Shown: piece after piece, positions 1 to 8,526 of the stretch
How positions within the stretch are numbered: position 1 is the first letter of the stretch
Layout of the letters: every line of letters starts with the position of its first letter
NCBI GenBank assembly: GCA_002409585.1
Contig: DHNP01000010.1
Coordinates: forward strand, 17,324 to 81,323
Origin: Ruminococcaceae bacterium UBA5413
GTDB taxonomy: Bacteria > Bacillota > Clostridia > Oscillospirales > Acutalibacteraceae
DNA length: 64,000 bases
Direction: 5' to 3'
Position numbers and translations under genes: made by a program
The notes under the pieces: generated by a model
The model's input: the letters and a program-made list of their open reading frames with translations, nothing else
What the model was told of the DNA's origin: nothing
The model's database searches: none

Positions 1-2
1 AG

Positions 3-1262
3 GCTACGCGCGGGCTTGAAATCGCTGACGGATTAACGGCAAACTGCCCGCCTGGTTTTAAAGCCGACATAACATTTCTGAGCCACGGCGGGCAGTATGA
101 AAAAATGATTGCGGACGAAGGCTACCGCATTGAGCGGGCATCGCCTAAAATGTCATGCGCTGACTTTTGGAAAGACATGAAAACGAAGGATTTCCAGTTC
201 ATAGGTGATGAAAAACTTGCGTACACAATAGCGCAGGGCGAAATAAAGGCTTTCAAAGCCATTAAGCCTGACGTCGTCCTACACGGCTTTTGGCCTACCG
301 CGGGCATAGCGGCCAAGTGCACTCACGCGCCGGTAGAAATAGCGTACATGCCGCTGCCGTTTGCAAAAGGGCCGTTTTCTACTTTTTTAATGAAAGACCT
401 GCCTGATTTTATCAAGGCCACAGCATACCTGCCTGATTCGCTGCGCAAAAAAATAATGTCGCTCGTACCTAAAAAGCTGAAGCTTAAGTCACCGTGGGTC
501 AGGCAGCAGACTCTCTGCGCCGCGGCTAAAAAGCTTGGTACGCAAAATATAAACGATATCTTCGACATGATGAAAGCAGACCTTACAGTTGTAAACGACC
601 TGCCCGCTTTTTATGAAGGGAACGACATCCCGGGCGGTTTTACGGTTACAGGCCCTTTGTTCGCGCAGCCTAAAGAAGATATGCCTGTACCAGGTGAAAT
701 AAACGAATTGTTTAATTGCGGAGCGGGAAAAATAAAAATTTTTTGCACGCTCGGCTCGTCCGGCAGGCGCAGGAACCTTTTGGAAGCCGTAGCCGCGCTG
801 CGCATGCTCTCTAAAAACGAATACTGCGCGGTTGTGCTGTGCCCGCCGTCCGTATGCGGGCTTGAAGAAGCACGCGACATGATTTTCAGGTATGATAATA
901 TTTTTATAACCGATAAGTTTGTACCGGCGGCAAAAGTCAACTCTATGGCTGACGTAGTTGTCTGCCACGGAGGGCAGGGTACGGTTCAGACGGCAGTCTA
1001 CAGCGGCACGCCCTTGGTAGGCTTTGCCGTACAGCCTGAACAGCAGATAAACCTTGAGCATATCTCCGAGCGCGGCGCCGGGATACGCCTGCCGAGTAAA
1101 AAGTGGGAGGCCGACAAGATAGCCGATGCTGTGGAAACGGTGGCGCACGATGCCTCGTACCGTAAAAATATGGAGGAGCTGCGCCGCATGCTAATGCATA
1201 CGGACGGCCAGAAAAATTCCGCGCAGGCCATTTGGAAATTTATCGGCGCGAGGTTTGCGTGA
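3..1262 (+). CDS. UDP-glucuronosyltransferase/MGT-type glycosyltransferase, 5' end outside window
   Basis: The frame is open from the first bases of the window, so the N-terminus is missing. About 419 residues are visible, ending at TGA. An ATG at 105 is internal: the residues before it (a SHGGQYE-like stretch) read as the normal N-terminal Rossmann strand of the family. Near the C-terminus the motif CHGGQGTVQTAVYSGTPLV, followed by QPEQ and a GAGIRL segment, is the nucleotide-sugar binding signature of GT-B fold, GT1-type enzymes (MGT/UGT family), which transfer a sugar from an NDP-sugar to a lipid or small acceptor. Acceptor and donor cannot be read from sequence. It ends 3 bp from the convergent Crp/Fnr gene. 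Confidence 0.8.
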   Translation, partial: ATRGLEIADGLTANCPPGFKADITFLSHGGQYEKMIADEGYRIERASPKMSCADFWKDMKTKDFQFIGDEKLAYTIAQGEIKAFKAIKPDVVLHGFWPTAGIAAKCTHAPVEIAYMPLPFAKGPFSTFLMKDLPDFIKATAYLPDSLRKKIMSLVPKKLKLKSPWVRQQTLCAAAKKLGTQNINDIFDMMKADLTVVNDLPAFYEGNDIPGGFTVTGPLFAQPKEDMPVPGEINELFNCGAGKIKIFCTLGSSGRRRNLLEAVAALRMLSKNEYCAVVLCPPSVCGLEEARDMIFRYDNIFITDKFVPAAKVNSMADVVVCHGGQGTVQTAVYSGTPLVGFAVQPEQQINLEHISERGAGIRLPSKKWEADKIADAVETVAHDASYRKNMEELRRMLMHTDGQKNSAQAIWKFIGARFA

Positions 1263-1265
1263 CGG

Positions 1266-1901
1266 CTATAAGGAACTTTTAGACGCAAATTCCCTCACGG
1301 CGGCTTTGTCGGTGATTGTTACGGAGCGGTAACTCGTTTTTACCCAGCCTTTTTTTGTAAAGCCTGAAAGCACGCGGCTTACCGTAATGCGTGAAACGCC
1401 GGCCAGCGCCGCCATATCGTCCTGCGTTGCGTTAACCGTGCCGCCGTCGCCTGAAAGGGTCAGCAGCATGCCCGCTATGCGCTCTCCGGCGTTATGGAAA
1501 GTCATGTTGTCAAGCTGCGCCGAAAGCATACGCACTGTCTGCGCGAGGTAAGCCATCAGGTCCATGGCGAACTGCGGTTCTTTTTTTATGCATGACATCA
1601 TTTTTTCACGTGTTATAGTGATGATTGCGGAGTCGGCAATGGTTTTAGCGGAGGATACCCTCGGCAGCCCGTCGAAAAACGCGGCTTCACCGAAGACGCC
1701 GCCGCCTTCTTTAACCGTGAGGGTTTTTTCCGTACCGTTTTCGGAAGTTATAAATATTTTTATTTTACCTTTTTCCAAGTAGTAAAATTCTTCCGCGTGG
1801 AACCCCTGCCTGTATATCATGCTTCCGCGCGGGTACAATTTAGGCGTGAAGGACTTTGCGAGTATGTCCCACAGGCCGTCCCTCGGACGCAGGACGCCCA
1901 T
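1266..1901 (-). CDS. Crp/Fnr-family transcriptional regulator
   Basis: A 211-residue protein with an N-terminal cyclic-nucleotide-binding-like beta-barrel (about residues 15-125, with GGGVFGEAAFFDGLPR as the phosphate-cassette-like turn), a long dimerisation helix, and a C-terminal helix-turn-helix (ATQDDMAALAGVSRITVSRVL, about 155-180). The ATG at 1901 is chosen because GGAGG lies 8 nt upstream; a GTG at 1910 would overlap that site. The cassette lacks the Arg-Ser pair typical of cAMP binders. Only one cysteine is visible (in MMSCIKK), so an Fnr-type Fe-S cluster is unlikely. The effector is unknown. It is divergent from leuC and could regulate itself or leuCD. Confidence 0.85.
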   Translation of the reverse strand: MGVLRPRDGLWDILAKSFTPKLYPRGSMIYRQGFHAEEFYYLEKGKIKIFITSENGTEKTLTVKEGGGVFGEAAFFDGLPRVSSAKTIADSAIITITREKMMSCIKKEPQFAMDLMAYLAQTVRMLSAQLDNMTFHNAGERIAGMLLTLSGDGGTVNATQDDMAALAGVSRITVSRVLSGFTKKGWVKTSYRSVTITDKAAVREFASKSSL

Positions 1902-1950
1902 AGCGGCCACCTCCGTTTTGATATTTATTGATAAAACAGCGCTTAGATTG

Positions 1951-1962
1951 TATCACATGATA
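1951..1962. promoter_or_regulatory. candidate operator palindrome between crp-like gene and leuC
   Basis: TATCACATGATA contains the inverted repeat TATCA-N2-TGATA. It lies in the 130-bp divergent intergenic region, about 50 bp from the regulator start and 70 bp from leuC. It is shorter than a full Crp/Fnr site (TGTGA-N6-TCACA or TTGAT-N4-ATCAA), so it may instead bind another factor or be chance. No binding evidence exists in the sequence beyond the symmetry. Confidence 0.3.
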
Positions 1963-2031
1963 TATTCTTAAGGCAATACATATGAGATAATAACAACATA
2001 CTGATTTAAAAAATTAATGGGAGGCCTTGAA

Positions 2032-3291
2032 ATGGGAATGACAATGACGCAGAAAATCCTTGCGGCTCATGCCGGGCTGGAAAGCGTCGAGGCGGGGCAG
2101 CTTATAGAAGCGAAGCTTGATCTGGTCCTTGGCAATGACATAACGACGCCCGTAGCTATAAACGAGTTTGAAAAGTGCGGCGCTGATTCGGTTTTTGACC
2201 GTGAAAAAATCGCCCTCGTCCTCGACCATTTTACTCCTAATAAGGATATAAAGTCGGCCGAGCAAAGCAGGCAGGTAAGGGGATTCGCAAGGAAATACAG
2301 CATTAAAAACTTTTTCGACGTAGGCTGTATGGGCATAGAGCATGCCCTGCTGCCGGAAGCCGGCCTTGTAGGCCCTGGCGACTGTGTCATAGGCGCGGAC
2401 TCGCACACATGCACTTACGGGGCGCTGGGCGCCTTTTCGACAGGGGTGGGTTCCACCGATATGGCCGCAGGCATGATAACCGGCAGGGCGTGGTTTAAAG
2501 TGCCGTCCGCCATAAAAGTTGTGCTTACTGGGAAACCGGGTAAATGGGTGTGCGGCAAGGACGTCATTTTACATCTTATAGGCAAAATAGGCGTTGACGG
2601 GGCGTTGTACCGCTCACTCGAATTTACAGGCAGCGGCCTTAAGTACCTCGGTATGTCAGACAGGCTTACCATAGCCAATATGGCCATTGAGGCAGGAGCG
2701 AAAAACGGAATATTCCCTGTGGACGAAGTAACGGAAGAATACGAAAATGGCCGTTTCCTGCGCAGGCCGGCCGTTTACAAGGCTGACGTGGACGCAGTTT
2801 ACGAAAGTACGGTTGAAATAGACCTCTCGGCGCTTAGACCCGTGGTATCTTTTCCGCATTTGCCGGAAAATACAAAAACAATAGACGATGTCGGGAAAAT
2901 AAAAATTGACCAAAGCGTTATAGGCTCCTGCACAAACGGCCGCATAGAAGACCTGCGCATAGCGGCCTCCATATTAAAAGGCAGGAAAGTCGCGGACGGA
3001 GTAAGATGCATCATCATACCCGGTACGCAGAAGATATACCTTCAGGCTGTACGTGAAGGGCTTGTCGAGATATTTATTGAGGCAGGAGCTGTTTTCAGCA
3101 CGCCTACCTGCGGGCCGTGCCTCGGAGGGCACATGGGAGTTTTGGGCAAAGGCGAGCGCGCTGTTTCAACTACAAACAGGAACTTTGTGGGCCGCATGGG
3201 GCACAAGGAGTCAGAGGTTTACCTTGCAAGCCCGGCTGTGGCAGCTGCGAGCGCTGTTACGGGGTATATAACCGACCCCGACAGGATTTAA
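2032..3291 (+). CDS. leuC: 3-isopropylmalate dehydratase large subunit
   Basis: A 419-residue aconitase-superfamily protein of the shorter LeuC/HacA-like class. With LeuD it isomerises 2-isopropylmalate to 3-isopropylmalate in leucine synthesis, using a 4Fe-4S cluster. The cluster cysteines are visible in GSCTNGR (about residue 300) and in TPTCGPCLGGHMG (about 360). GADSHTCTYGALG near residue 120 is the substrate-binding segment. The ATG at 2032 follows GGGAGG by 7 nt and is preferred to the ATG at 2017, which overlaps that site. leuD starts 12 bp downstream. Homoaconitase-type activity cannot be excluded from sequence; leuA and leuB are not in the window. Confidence 0.92.
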   Translation: MGMTMTQKILAAHAGLESVEAGQLIEAKLDLVLGNDITTPVAINEFEKCGADSVFDREKIALVLDHFTPNKDIKSAEQSRQVRGFARKYSIKNFFDVGCMGIEHALLPEAGLVGPGDCVIGADSHTCTYGALGAFSTGVGSTDMAAGMITGRAWFKVPSAIKVVLTGKPGKWVCGKDVILHLIGKIGVDGALYRSLEFTGSGLKYLGMSDRLTIANMAIEAGAKNGIFPVDEVTEEYENGRFLRRPAVYKADVDAVYESTVEIDLSALRPVVSFPHLPENTKTIDDVGKIKIDQSVIGSCTNGRIEDLRIAASILKGRKVADGVRCIIIPGTQKIYLQAVREGLVEIFIEAGAVFSTPTCGPCLGGHMGVLGKGERAVSTTNRNFVGRMGHKESEVYLASPAVAAASAVTGYITDPDRI

Positions 3292-3303
3292 GGAGGGAAA
3301 GAA

Positions 3304-3789
3304 ATGAAAGTTTGCGGACGCGTACACAAATACGGCGACAACGTCGACACTGACGTTATCATACCGGCAAGGTATTTAAACACATCTTCACACGCAGAGC
3401 TTGCACAGCACTGTATGGAAGACATAGACAGGGACTTTGTAAATAATGTTAAAAAGGGCGATATAATCGTTGCGGAAAAAAACTTCGGCTGCGGTTCCTC
3501 GCGCGAGCACGCACCCATAGCGATAAAGGCAAGCGGGGTATCGTGCGTTATAGCCTGCTCTTTTGCCCGCATTTTTTACCGCAACAGCATTAATATAGGC
3601 CTCCCTATACTTGAATGTGAAAAAGCGGCGCTTGAAATAAAAAACGGAGACGAAGTGGAAGCTGACTTTAACACCGGCGACATAACCGACAAGACAACGG
3701 GAAAAACCTACAAAGCGCAGCCGTACCCGCCGTTTCTGCAAAATATAATCGCAAAAGGCGGGCTTTTAAACAGTATTTCTGAAAAATAA
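3304..3789 (+). CDS. leuD: 3-isopropylmalate dehydratase small subunit
   Basis: A 161-residue swivel-domain partner of LeuC. It begins with the family-typical VHKYGDNVDTDVIIPARYL and carries the FGCGSSREHAP active-site loop near residue 62. GGAGGG lies 7 nt before the ATG. The length matches the short LeuD class that pairs with 420-residue LeuC proteins. It is co-transcribed with leuC and followed by a long stem-loop facing argF. Confidence 0.93.
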   Translation: MKVCGRVHKYGDNVDTDVIIPARYLNTSSHAELAQHCMEDIDRDFVNNVKKGDIIVAEKNFGCGSSREHAPIAIKASGVSCVIACSFARIFYRNSINIGLPILECEKAALEIKNGDEVEADFNTGDITDKTTGKTYKAQPYPPFLQNIIAKGGLLNSISEK

Positions 3790-3820
3790 TTCGTTGCTTT
3801 TAAATGTTATACGGCAAAAC

Positions 3821-3867
3821 GGAGCCTCCCGAGGCAGTCCTGAAAGCGGACTGTTTCGGGAGGCTCC
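3821..3867. terminator. long hairpin between convergent leuD and argF
   Basis: GGAGCCTCCCGA (3821-3832) pairs perfectly with TCGGGAGGCTCC (3856-3867), and inside it GCAGTCC pairs with GGACTG. On the minus strand the stem is followed by GTTTTG, on the plus strand by a poor U-tract. It is best read as the argF terminator, possibly acting in both directions. Confidence 0.65.
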
Positions 3868-3914
3868 CGGCATAATATGGCAATTACTTTAAGCTTATGC
3901 TTAATCTGCTTTTG

Positions 3915-4817
3915 TCAGCTCAGCAGCTTTACGAGCACGGCTTTCTGCGCGTGCAGGCGGTTTTCGGCCTCGTCAAATATTTCTTTCGAGTGCTTTTCAA
4001 AAACTTCGGCGGTTATTTCTTCGCCGCGGTGCGCGGGCAGGCAGTGCTGTACAATGGCGTCAGGCTTTGCCGCCGACAGTACTTCAGCGTTAATCTGGTA
4101 ACCTTCAAAGTCTTTGCGGCGCTTTTCTGCTTCTGCTTCCTCACCCATAGAAGCCCAAACGTCGGTGATGACTACGTCGGCGCCTTCTGCGGCTTCCACC
4201 GGGTTGGACGTTATGCTGAACGCAGGGTGCGTTACGGCGAAGTCGAGTACTGAGGCTGCCGGTTTGTACGCCGGAGGGCAGGCAACAGCAACTTCCATTT
4301 TCATTTTAAGGCCGCCGACTATAAGGGAATTCATCATGTTGTTGCCGTCGCCTATGAAGCAGAGCTTAAGCCCTTCGAGCGAGCCTTTGTACTCGCGTAT
4401 GGTCATAAGGTCGGCAAGCACCTGGCACGGATGCGCGTAATCTGTCAGGCCGTTTATTATCGGGATGGAACCGTTTTGGGCGAGCGCGTCCACTTCAGAC
4501 TGCTTGAAAGTGCGTATCATTATGCCGTTAAGGTAGCGGGAAAGTACGCGCGCGGTGTCCTGCACGGGTTCGCCGCGGCCTATCTGCAAATCGTTTGCCG
4601 AAAGGAAAATCGGAAGCCCGCCAAGCTGGTACATGCCTACTTCAAAGGATACGCGCGTGCGCGTAGAGGACTTTTCAAAGATAAGCCCGAGCGTTTTACC
4701 CGAAAGGACTTTATGCTCTATGCCGTGCTTCTGCTCATACTTGAGCTGGTCGGCGAGGTTAAGTATTTCGGTTATATCGCCGTTTGTAAGGTCCATCATT
4801 TTTAAAAGGTGTTTCAT
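3915..4817 (-). CDS. argF: ornithine carbamoyltransferase
   Basis: A 300-residue cytoplasmic enzyme that makes citrulline from ornithine and carbamoyl phosphate. The carbamoyl-phosphate motif STRTRVSFE is near residue 51, DYAHPCQVLAD near 125, and the ornithine-site HCLPAHRGEE near 258. The length is typical. AAGGAGG lies 7 nt before the ATG. It is the last gene of the arg operon, 60 bp after argD, so it is probably expressed from the promoter upstream of argG. Confidence 0.95.
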   Translation of the reverse strand: MKHLLKMMDLTNGDITEILNLADQLKYEQKHGIEHKVLSGKTLGLIFEKSSTRTRVSFEVGMYQLGGLPIFLSANDLQIGRGEPVQDTARVLSRYLNGIMIRTFKQSEVDALAQNGSIPIINGLTDYAHPCQVLADLMTIREYKGSLEGLKLCFIGDGNNMMNSLIVGGLKMKMEVAVACPPAYKPAASVLDFAVTHPAFSITSNPVEAAEGADVVITDVWASMGEEAEAEKRRKDFEGYQINAEVLSAAKPDAIVQHCLPAHRGEEITAEVFEKHSKEIFDEAENRLHAQKAVLVKLLS

Positions 4818-4877
4818 ATTATGCCTCCTTGGCTGTTTTATATAACTTATAAAAGAATAATTAAAGCTTTCGCGCTT

Positions 4878-6053
4878 TTATATGCTGCTAAGCGTTTGCT
4901 CAAGTATTTGCAGGCCCTTGTCAATCTCATCTTTAGTTATCACGAGCGGAGGGAGAAACCTCAGAACGTCCTTTGCCGTAAGCACCAAAAGGCCGTTTGC
5001 GGCGCATTTGGCGGCAATCTGTGCCGGTGAGCCGCTCGCTGGCTTTGCGCCGAGCATAAGCCCCATGCCGCGTACGGAGGCTATGCCCGCCATGCCCTGG
5101 AGTTTTTCAGACATATACGCGCCCTTTTCGTTGACACTGTCAAGGAAAGGCTTGCTGCCAACGCGCTTCAGCACCTCAAGTGCGCCGGCGCACACTACGG
5201 GGTTGCCGCCGAAAGTGGAGCCGTGGCTGCCTTTGCCCATTACATCGCCAAGCGCTCCGCAGCACAGGCATGCGCCTATTGGCAGCCCGCCGCCGAGCCC
5301 TTTTGCGCTTGTGACTATGTCAGGGGTTATGCCGTAGTTTTGGTAGCAGTAAAAGGCGCCGGTGCGGCCTACTCCGGTCTGGACTTCATCAACTATGAGC
5401 AGGAGTTTATTTTTTGTGCAGAAACCGCGCAGCTCCTTTACAAATTCTTTGCCGAGCGGTATTACTCCGCCTTCGCCCTGTATGAGTTCGACCATTACGG
5501 CGCAGGTGTTTTCACCGGCGTTTTTTTTGATGCTTTCCATATTTGGCGAAGCATATTTAAAGCCGCCAGTAAGCGGGGTGAAGTATTCGTGGAATTCATT
5601 TTGGCCGGTTGCGGCAAGCGTTGTGACGGTACGGCCGTGAAATGAATTTTTAAGCGTTATAATTTCGGTGTGCCCATCTCCGAAGTTTTCAGTGCCGTAT
5701 TTGCGCGCGAGTTTTATGGCGCACTCGTTTGCCTCCGCGCCTGAATTGCCGAAAAACACTTTAGACATGCCGCTCAGGCCGCAGAGCTTTGAAGCAAGCT
5801 CTGCCTGCAGCGGGCTGTAATAAAGGTTAGACGTATGCTGCAGCGTTTTTGCCTGCATGGCCACAGCCTGCGCCCACTTGCTGTCACAGTAACCGAGTGA
5901 GTTGACGCCTATGCCGGCGGTAAAGTCGATGTACTCTTTGCCGCCGCAGTCCATGGCCGTAGCGCCCTTGCCGGAGACGAGCGCTGTGTCGAACCGTGAG
6001 TAGGTAGGCATGATGAATTTTTTTTCGTTGTTTTTTATAGTATCAAATGTCAT
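4878..6053 (-). CDS. argD: acetylornithine aminotransferase
   Basis: A 391-residue class-III PLP aminotransferase that converts N-acetylglutamate semialdehyde to N-acetylornithine with glutamate as donor. LIVDEVQTGVGRTG (about residue 210) and TSAKGLGGGLPIGA, with the PLP-binding lysine (about 238), are intact. The ATG at 6053 has GGGGTG just upstream; a GTG at 6062 overlaps that site and is less likely. The gene starts only about 15 bp after argB ends, which supports one transcript. Confidence 0.94.
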   Translation of the reverse strand: MTFDTIKNNEKKFIMPTYSRFDTALVSGKGATAMDCGGKEYIDFTAGIGVNSLGYCDSKWAQAVAMQAKTLQHTSNLYYSPLQAELASKLCGLSGMSKVFFGNSGAEANECAIKLARKYGTENFGDGHTEIITLKNSFHGRTVTTLAATGQNEFHEYFTPLTGGFKYASPNMESIKKNAGENTCAVMVELIQGEGGVIPLGKEFVKELRGFCTKNKLLLIVDEVQTGVGRTGAFYCYQNYGITPDIVTSAKGLGGGLPIGACLCCGALGDVMGKGSHGSTFGGNPVVCAGALEVLKRVGSKPFLDSVNEKGAYMSEKLQGMAGIASVRGMGLMLGAKPASGSPAQIAAKCAANGLLVLTAKDVLRFLPPLVITKDEIDKGLQILEQTLSSI

Positions 6054-6067
6054 TTGTTTCACCCCGT

Positions 6068-6925
6068 TTAATAAAACATGGTTCCAATGCCCTCGTCTGT
6101 TAAAAGTTCAATGAGAATAGAGTGCGGGATACGCCCGTCGATTATGTGCGCTTTTCCGACGCCGCGCCGCACGGCGTCTACGCAGCAGTCTATTTTCGGT
6201 ATCATGCCGCCGCTTATAATACCTTCTTTTTTAAGCTTCGGCACGTCGCTGACGTTAACAACCGGTATAAGGGTGCTTTCGTCGTCCTTGTCGCGCAGGA
6301 GGCCCCTCACGTCGGTCAGCAGGATAAGCTTCTCGGCTTTCAGCGCGGCCGCAATGCGCGCCGCGGCGATATCGGCGTTTATATTATACACCTTACCGCC
6401 GCTTCCTCCGGCAATAGTGGAAATAATAGGCACGTAGCCGCTTTTTGTAGCATTCTCTATAACGGAAGTATTGACGCCGGTTATTTTGCCTACATAACCG
6501 AGGTCTTCAGTTGCCGGCAGCTTTTCAGCCGTAAGCATGCCGTCGTCAAGCCCGCAAAGACCCACCGCTTTGCCGCTGTGCCCCTCCAAAAGCTGTACAA
6601 GCGCCTTGTTTACCTTGCCGGCAAGGACCATCTGTACTATGTCTATGGTTTCCCCGTCGGTATATCTCATGCCGTTTATAAAGCGGCTTTCTTTGCCGAG
6701 CTTTTTAAGCATAGCGCTTATTTCTTTGCCGCCGCCGTGTACAAGCACGACGTTCATGCCTACAAGGCGCATAAGCACGATGTCGCACATGACGGCGTCT
6801 TTAAGCTTGTCGTCTGCCATTGCGCTTCCGCCGTACTTTACAACGATTGTTTTACCCGCAAGCGACTGTATATAAGGCAGGGCCTGCACAAGGACTTTCG
6901 CCCTGTCACTGTTTGATATCTTCAT
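6068..6925 (-). CDS. argB: acetylglutamate kinase
   Basis: A 285-residue amino-acid kinase that phosphorylates N-acetylglutamate. The N-terminal VVKYGGSAM glycine loop (about residue 28), VLVHGGGKEIS (about 60) and a C-terminal GGMIPKI segment are typical of ArgB. GGGAGG precedes the ATG by 5 nt. N-acetylglutamate kinases are often feedback-inhibited by arginine; here the short N-terminus does not show the extra helix associated with the hexameric inhibitable form strongly enough to decide. Confidence 0.95.
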   Translation of the reverse strand: MKISNSDRAKVLVQALPYIQSLAGKTIVVKYGGSAMADDKLKDAVMCDIVLMRLVGMNVVLVHGGGKEISAMLKKLGKESRFINGMRYTDGETIDIVQMVLAGKVNKALVQLLEGHSGKAVGLCGLDDGMLTAEKLPATEDLGYVGKITGVNTSVIENATKSGYVPIISTIAGGSGGKVYNINADIAAARIAAALKAEKLILLTDVRGLLRDKDDESTLIPVVNVSDVPKLKKEGIISGGMIPKIDCCVDAVRRGVGKAHIIDGRIPHSILIELLTDEGIGTMFY

Positions 6926-7004
6926 TTTTGCCTCCCGGAACGTATGCAGGCAGAAAAGCTTTTAAAGGCTGTTTTTTTTATATGCTGCCTGTAAAAGGAA
7001 TACG

Positions 7005-8228
7005 CTACGAACGGTATTCACCGTTTATTTTAACGTAATCGTAAGTAAGGTCGCAGCCGTAAGCAGTTGCAGAGGCGGAGCCGTCGCAAAGCGTTATGAA
7101 TATATTTATTTCGTCTTCAGAGAGTACTTTTTTAGCCGCGGCCTCGTCAAAACTTATGCCAGCGCCGTTTTTGCACACCTCTACTTTACCGGCTTTTGAT
7201 GAGAAAGAAACGCCGGCGTTATTTATATCGGTTTCAGCGCCTGAGTACCCTATGGCGCACAAAACGCGCCCCCAGTTTGCATCCGCACCGAACATGGCAG
7301 CCTTCAAAAGGTTTGAATGGATGACCGCCTTTGCAAGCATGCGCGCGTTTTTCATGTCTTTTGCGCCTGAAACGCTGCATACGACAAGCTTTGACGCGCC
7401 CTCGCCGTCCTTTGCTATCATGCGCGCAAGGGCAATGCATAGTGCTTTCAAGGCACATGTAAAGTCGCTGTAACCGTTTGAGTTTTCCGACTCTATCTTG
7501 CCATTCCCCGCAAAGCCTGAGGCCATTACCGTACATGTGTCGTTTGTGGACGTGTCGCCGTCTATGCTCACCATATTAAAGCTTTCTCCGACGGCCGCCT
7601 TAAGTGCCGAACCGAGCGCCGCTGGTGAAACCGCGGCATCGGTCGTAATAAAGCACAAAAGCGTGCCCATGTTTGGGTGTATCATGCCCGAACCCTTTGC
7701 TATGCCGCCTATTTTTACTGTTTTACCTAATGAGGTATATTCGACCGCAAGGTTTTTGACGGCTGTGTCGGTCGTCATTATGGCTTTGGCGGCGTTTTCG
7801 GAACCGTCTTTTGAAAGCGACATTACAAGCGCAGGCATGGCGCTTTGTATTGGCTCTATCGGCAGCACCTGACCTATGACGCCTGTTGAGGCGACTATAA
7901 CGTCATTGGCGTTTATGCCGAGTTCACCGGCGGCTAAGGAGCACATCTCCTCAGCTTTTTCAATGCCGTCGGCGTTGCAGGTGTTGGCGTTGCCGCTGTT
8001 GCAGATGACAGCCCTTGCGTAACCGTCCGCGAGGTTCTTTTTCGTTACAGGTATGTGCGCGCCCTGGACGAGGTTTTTAGTGTAAACAGCCGCAGCCGAA
8101 CATGGCACCTCACTGTATATCATGGCAAGGTCGGGCTTGCTGCGGCTTTTTCTTATGCCGCAGTGAACCCCTGCCGCCTTGAAGCCTTCCGGAGCGGTAA
8201 CGCCGCCTTTTATAAATTTATAATCCAT
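7005..8228 (-). CDS. argJ: bifunctional glutamate N-acetyltransferase/amino-acid acetyltransferase
   Basis: A 407-residue ArgJ that recycles the acetyl group from acetylornithine to glutamate and may also use acetyl-CoA. The self-cleavage region MIHPNMGTLLCFITTDAAV near residue 190 contains the conserved threonine nucleophile that separates alpha and beta chains. No argA is present in the window, in keeping with the cyclic pathway. CGGAGGG lies 5 nt before the ATG. The start overlaps the upstream small gene by 11 bp. Confidence 0.95.
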   Translation of the reverse strand: MDYKFIKGGVTAPEGFKAAGVHCGIRKSRSKPDLAMIYSEVPCSAAAVYTKNLVQGAHIPVTKKNLADGYARAVICNSGNANTCNADGIEKAEEMCSLAAGELGINANDVIVASTGVIGQVLPIEPIQSAMPALVMSLSKDGSENAAKAIMTTDTAVKNLAVEYTSLGKTVKIGGIAKGSGMIHPNMGTLLCFITTDAAVSPAALGSALKAAVGESFNMVSIDGDTSTNDTCTVMASGFAGNGKIESENSNGYSDFTCALKALCIALARMIAKDGEGASKLVVCSVSGAKDMKNARMLAKAVIHSNLLKAAMFGADANWGRVLCAIGYSGAETDINNAGVSFSSKAGKVEVCKNGAGISFDEAAAKKVLSEDEINIFITLCDGSASATAYGCDLTYDYVKINGEYRS

Positions 8229-8523
8229 CTTTACCCTCCGCTGCTACGGAATGTTTTTGAAGAATTTCTCTTGCATATCCGTAATCTTTTTTATTGACGT
8301 AAATATAATACATGTTCTTTTCGTCAGGCACCGCCCCATACCGCCCTGCGAGCGGGGCATCGCCTCTGAAAAGCGGGCTTCTGCTTTTTATTTTAAAATC
8401 GTACTTTATCTTGTTTTCGGACAGTATATCACGTATTTTATCAAATTTATTCCATGAATCCGTCACGTATACTTCCTGCCGCTGCCGAGGATATATAATA
8501 CAGCCCTCAGGTTTATACGGCAT
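8218..8523 (-). CDS. small uncharacterised protein in the arg operon
   Basis: A 101-residue soluble protein placed exactly between argC (3-bp gap) and argJ (11-bp overlap), so it is translationally embedded in the operon. The centre reads VYVTDSWNKFDKIRDIL and the end YYIYVNKKDYGYAREILQK. This strand-helix-strand-helix layout resembles small DUF2007-like 'putative signal transducing' proteins. I do not recognise a function. The ATG at 8523 has no clear ribosome binding site; a GTG about 57 bp downstream follows a GGAAG and is an alternative start. There is no signal peptide or membrane segment. Confidence 0.6.
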   Translation of the reverse strand: MPYKPEGCIIYPRQRQEVYVTDSWNKFDKIRDILSENKIKYDFKIKSRSPLFRGDAPLAGRYGAVPDEKNMYYIYVNKKDYGYAREILQKHSVAAEGKDGL

Positions 8524-8526
8524 CTT

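Noticed and set aside
489..1148. A 219-codon open frame antisense to the glycosyltransferase.
   Set aside because: No ribosome site, poor protein-like composition, and the plus-strand frame carries clear family motifs.
2017..2031. Upstream ATG at 2017 as the leuC start.
   Set aside because: The GGGAGG ribosome site overlaps this ATG and is well placed for the ATG at 2032, which also gives the usual N-terminus.
6122..6916. A 264-codon open frame antisense to argB.
   Set aside because: It mirrors argB codon structure, has Tyr/His/Val-rich low-information sequence and no start signal. The same applies to the long antisense frames over argG (11678-12253) and the division PBP (17331-18137).
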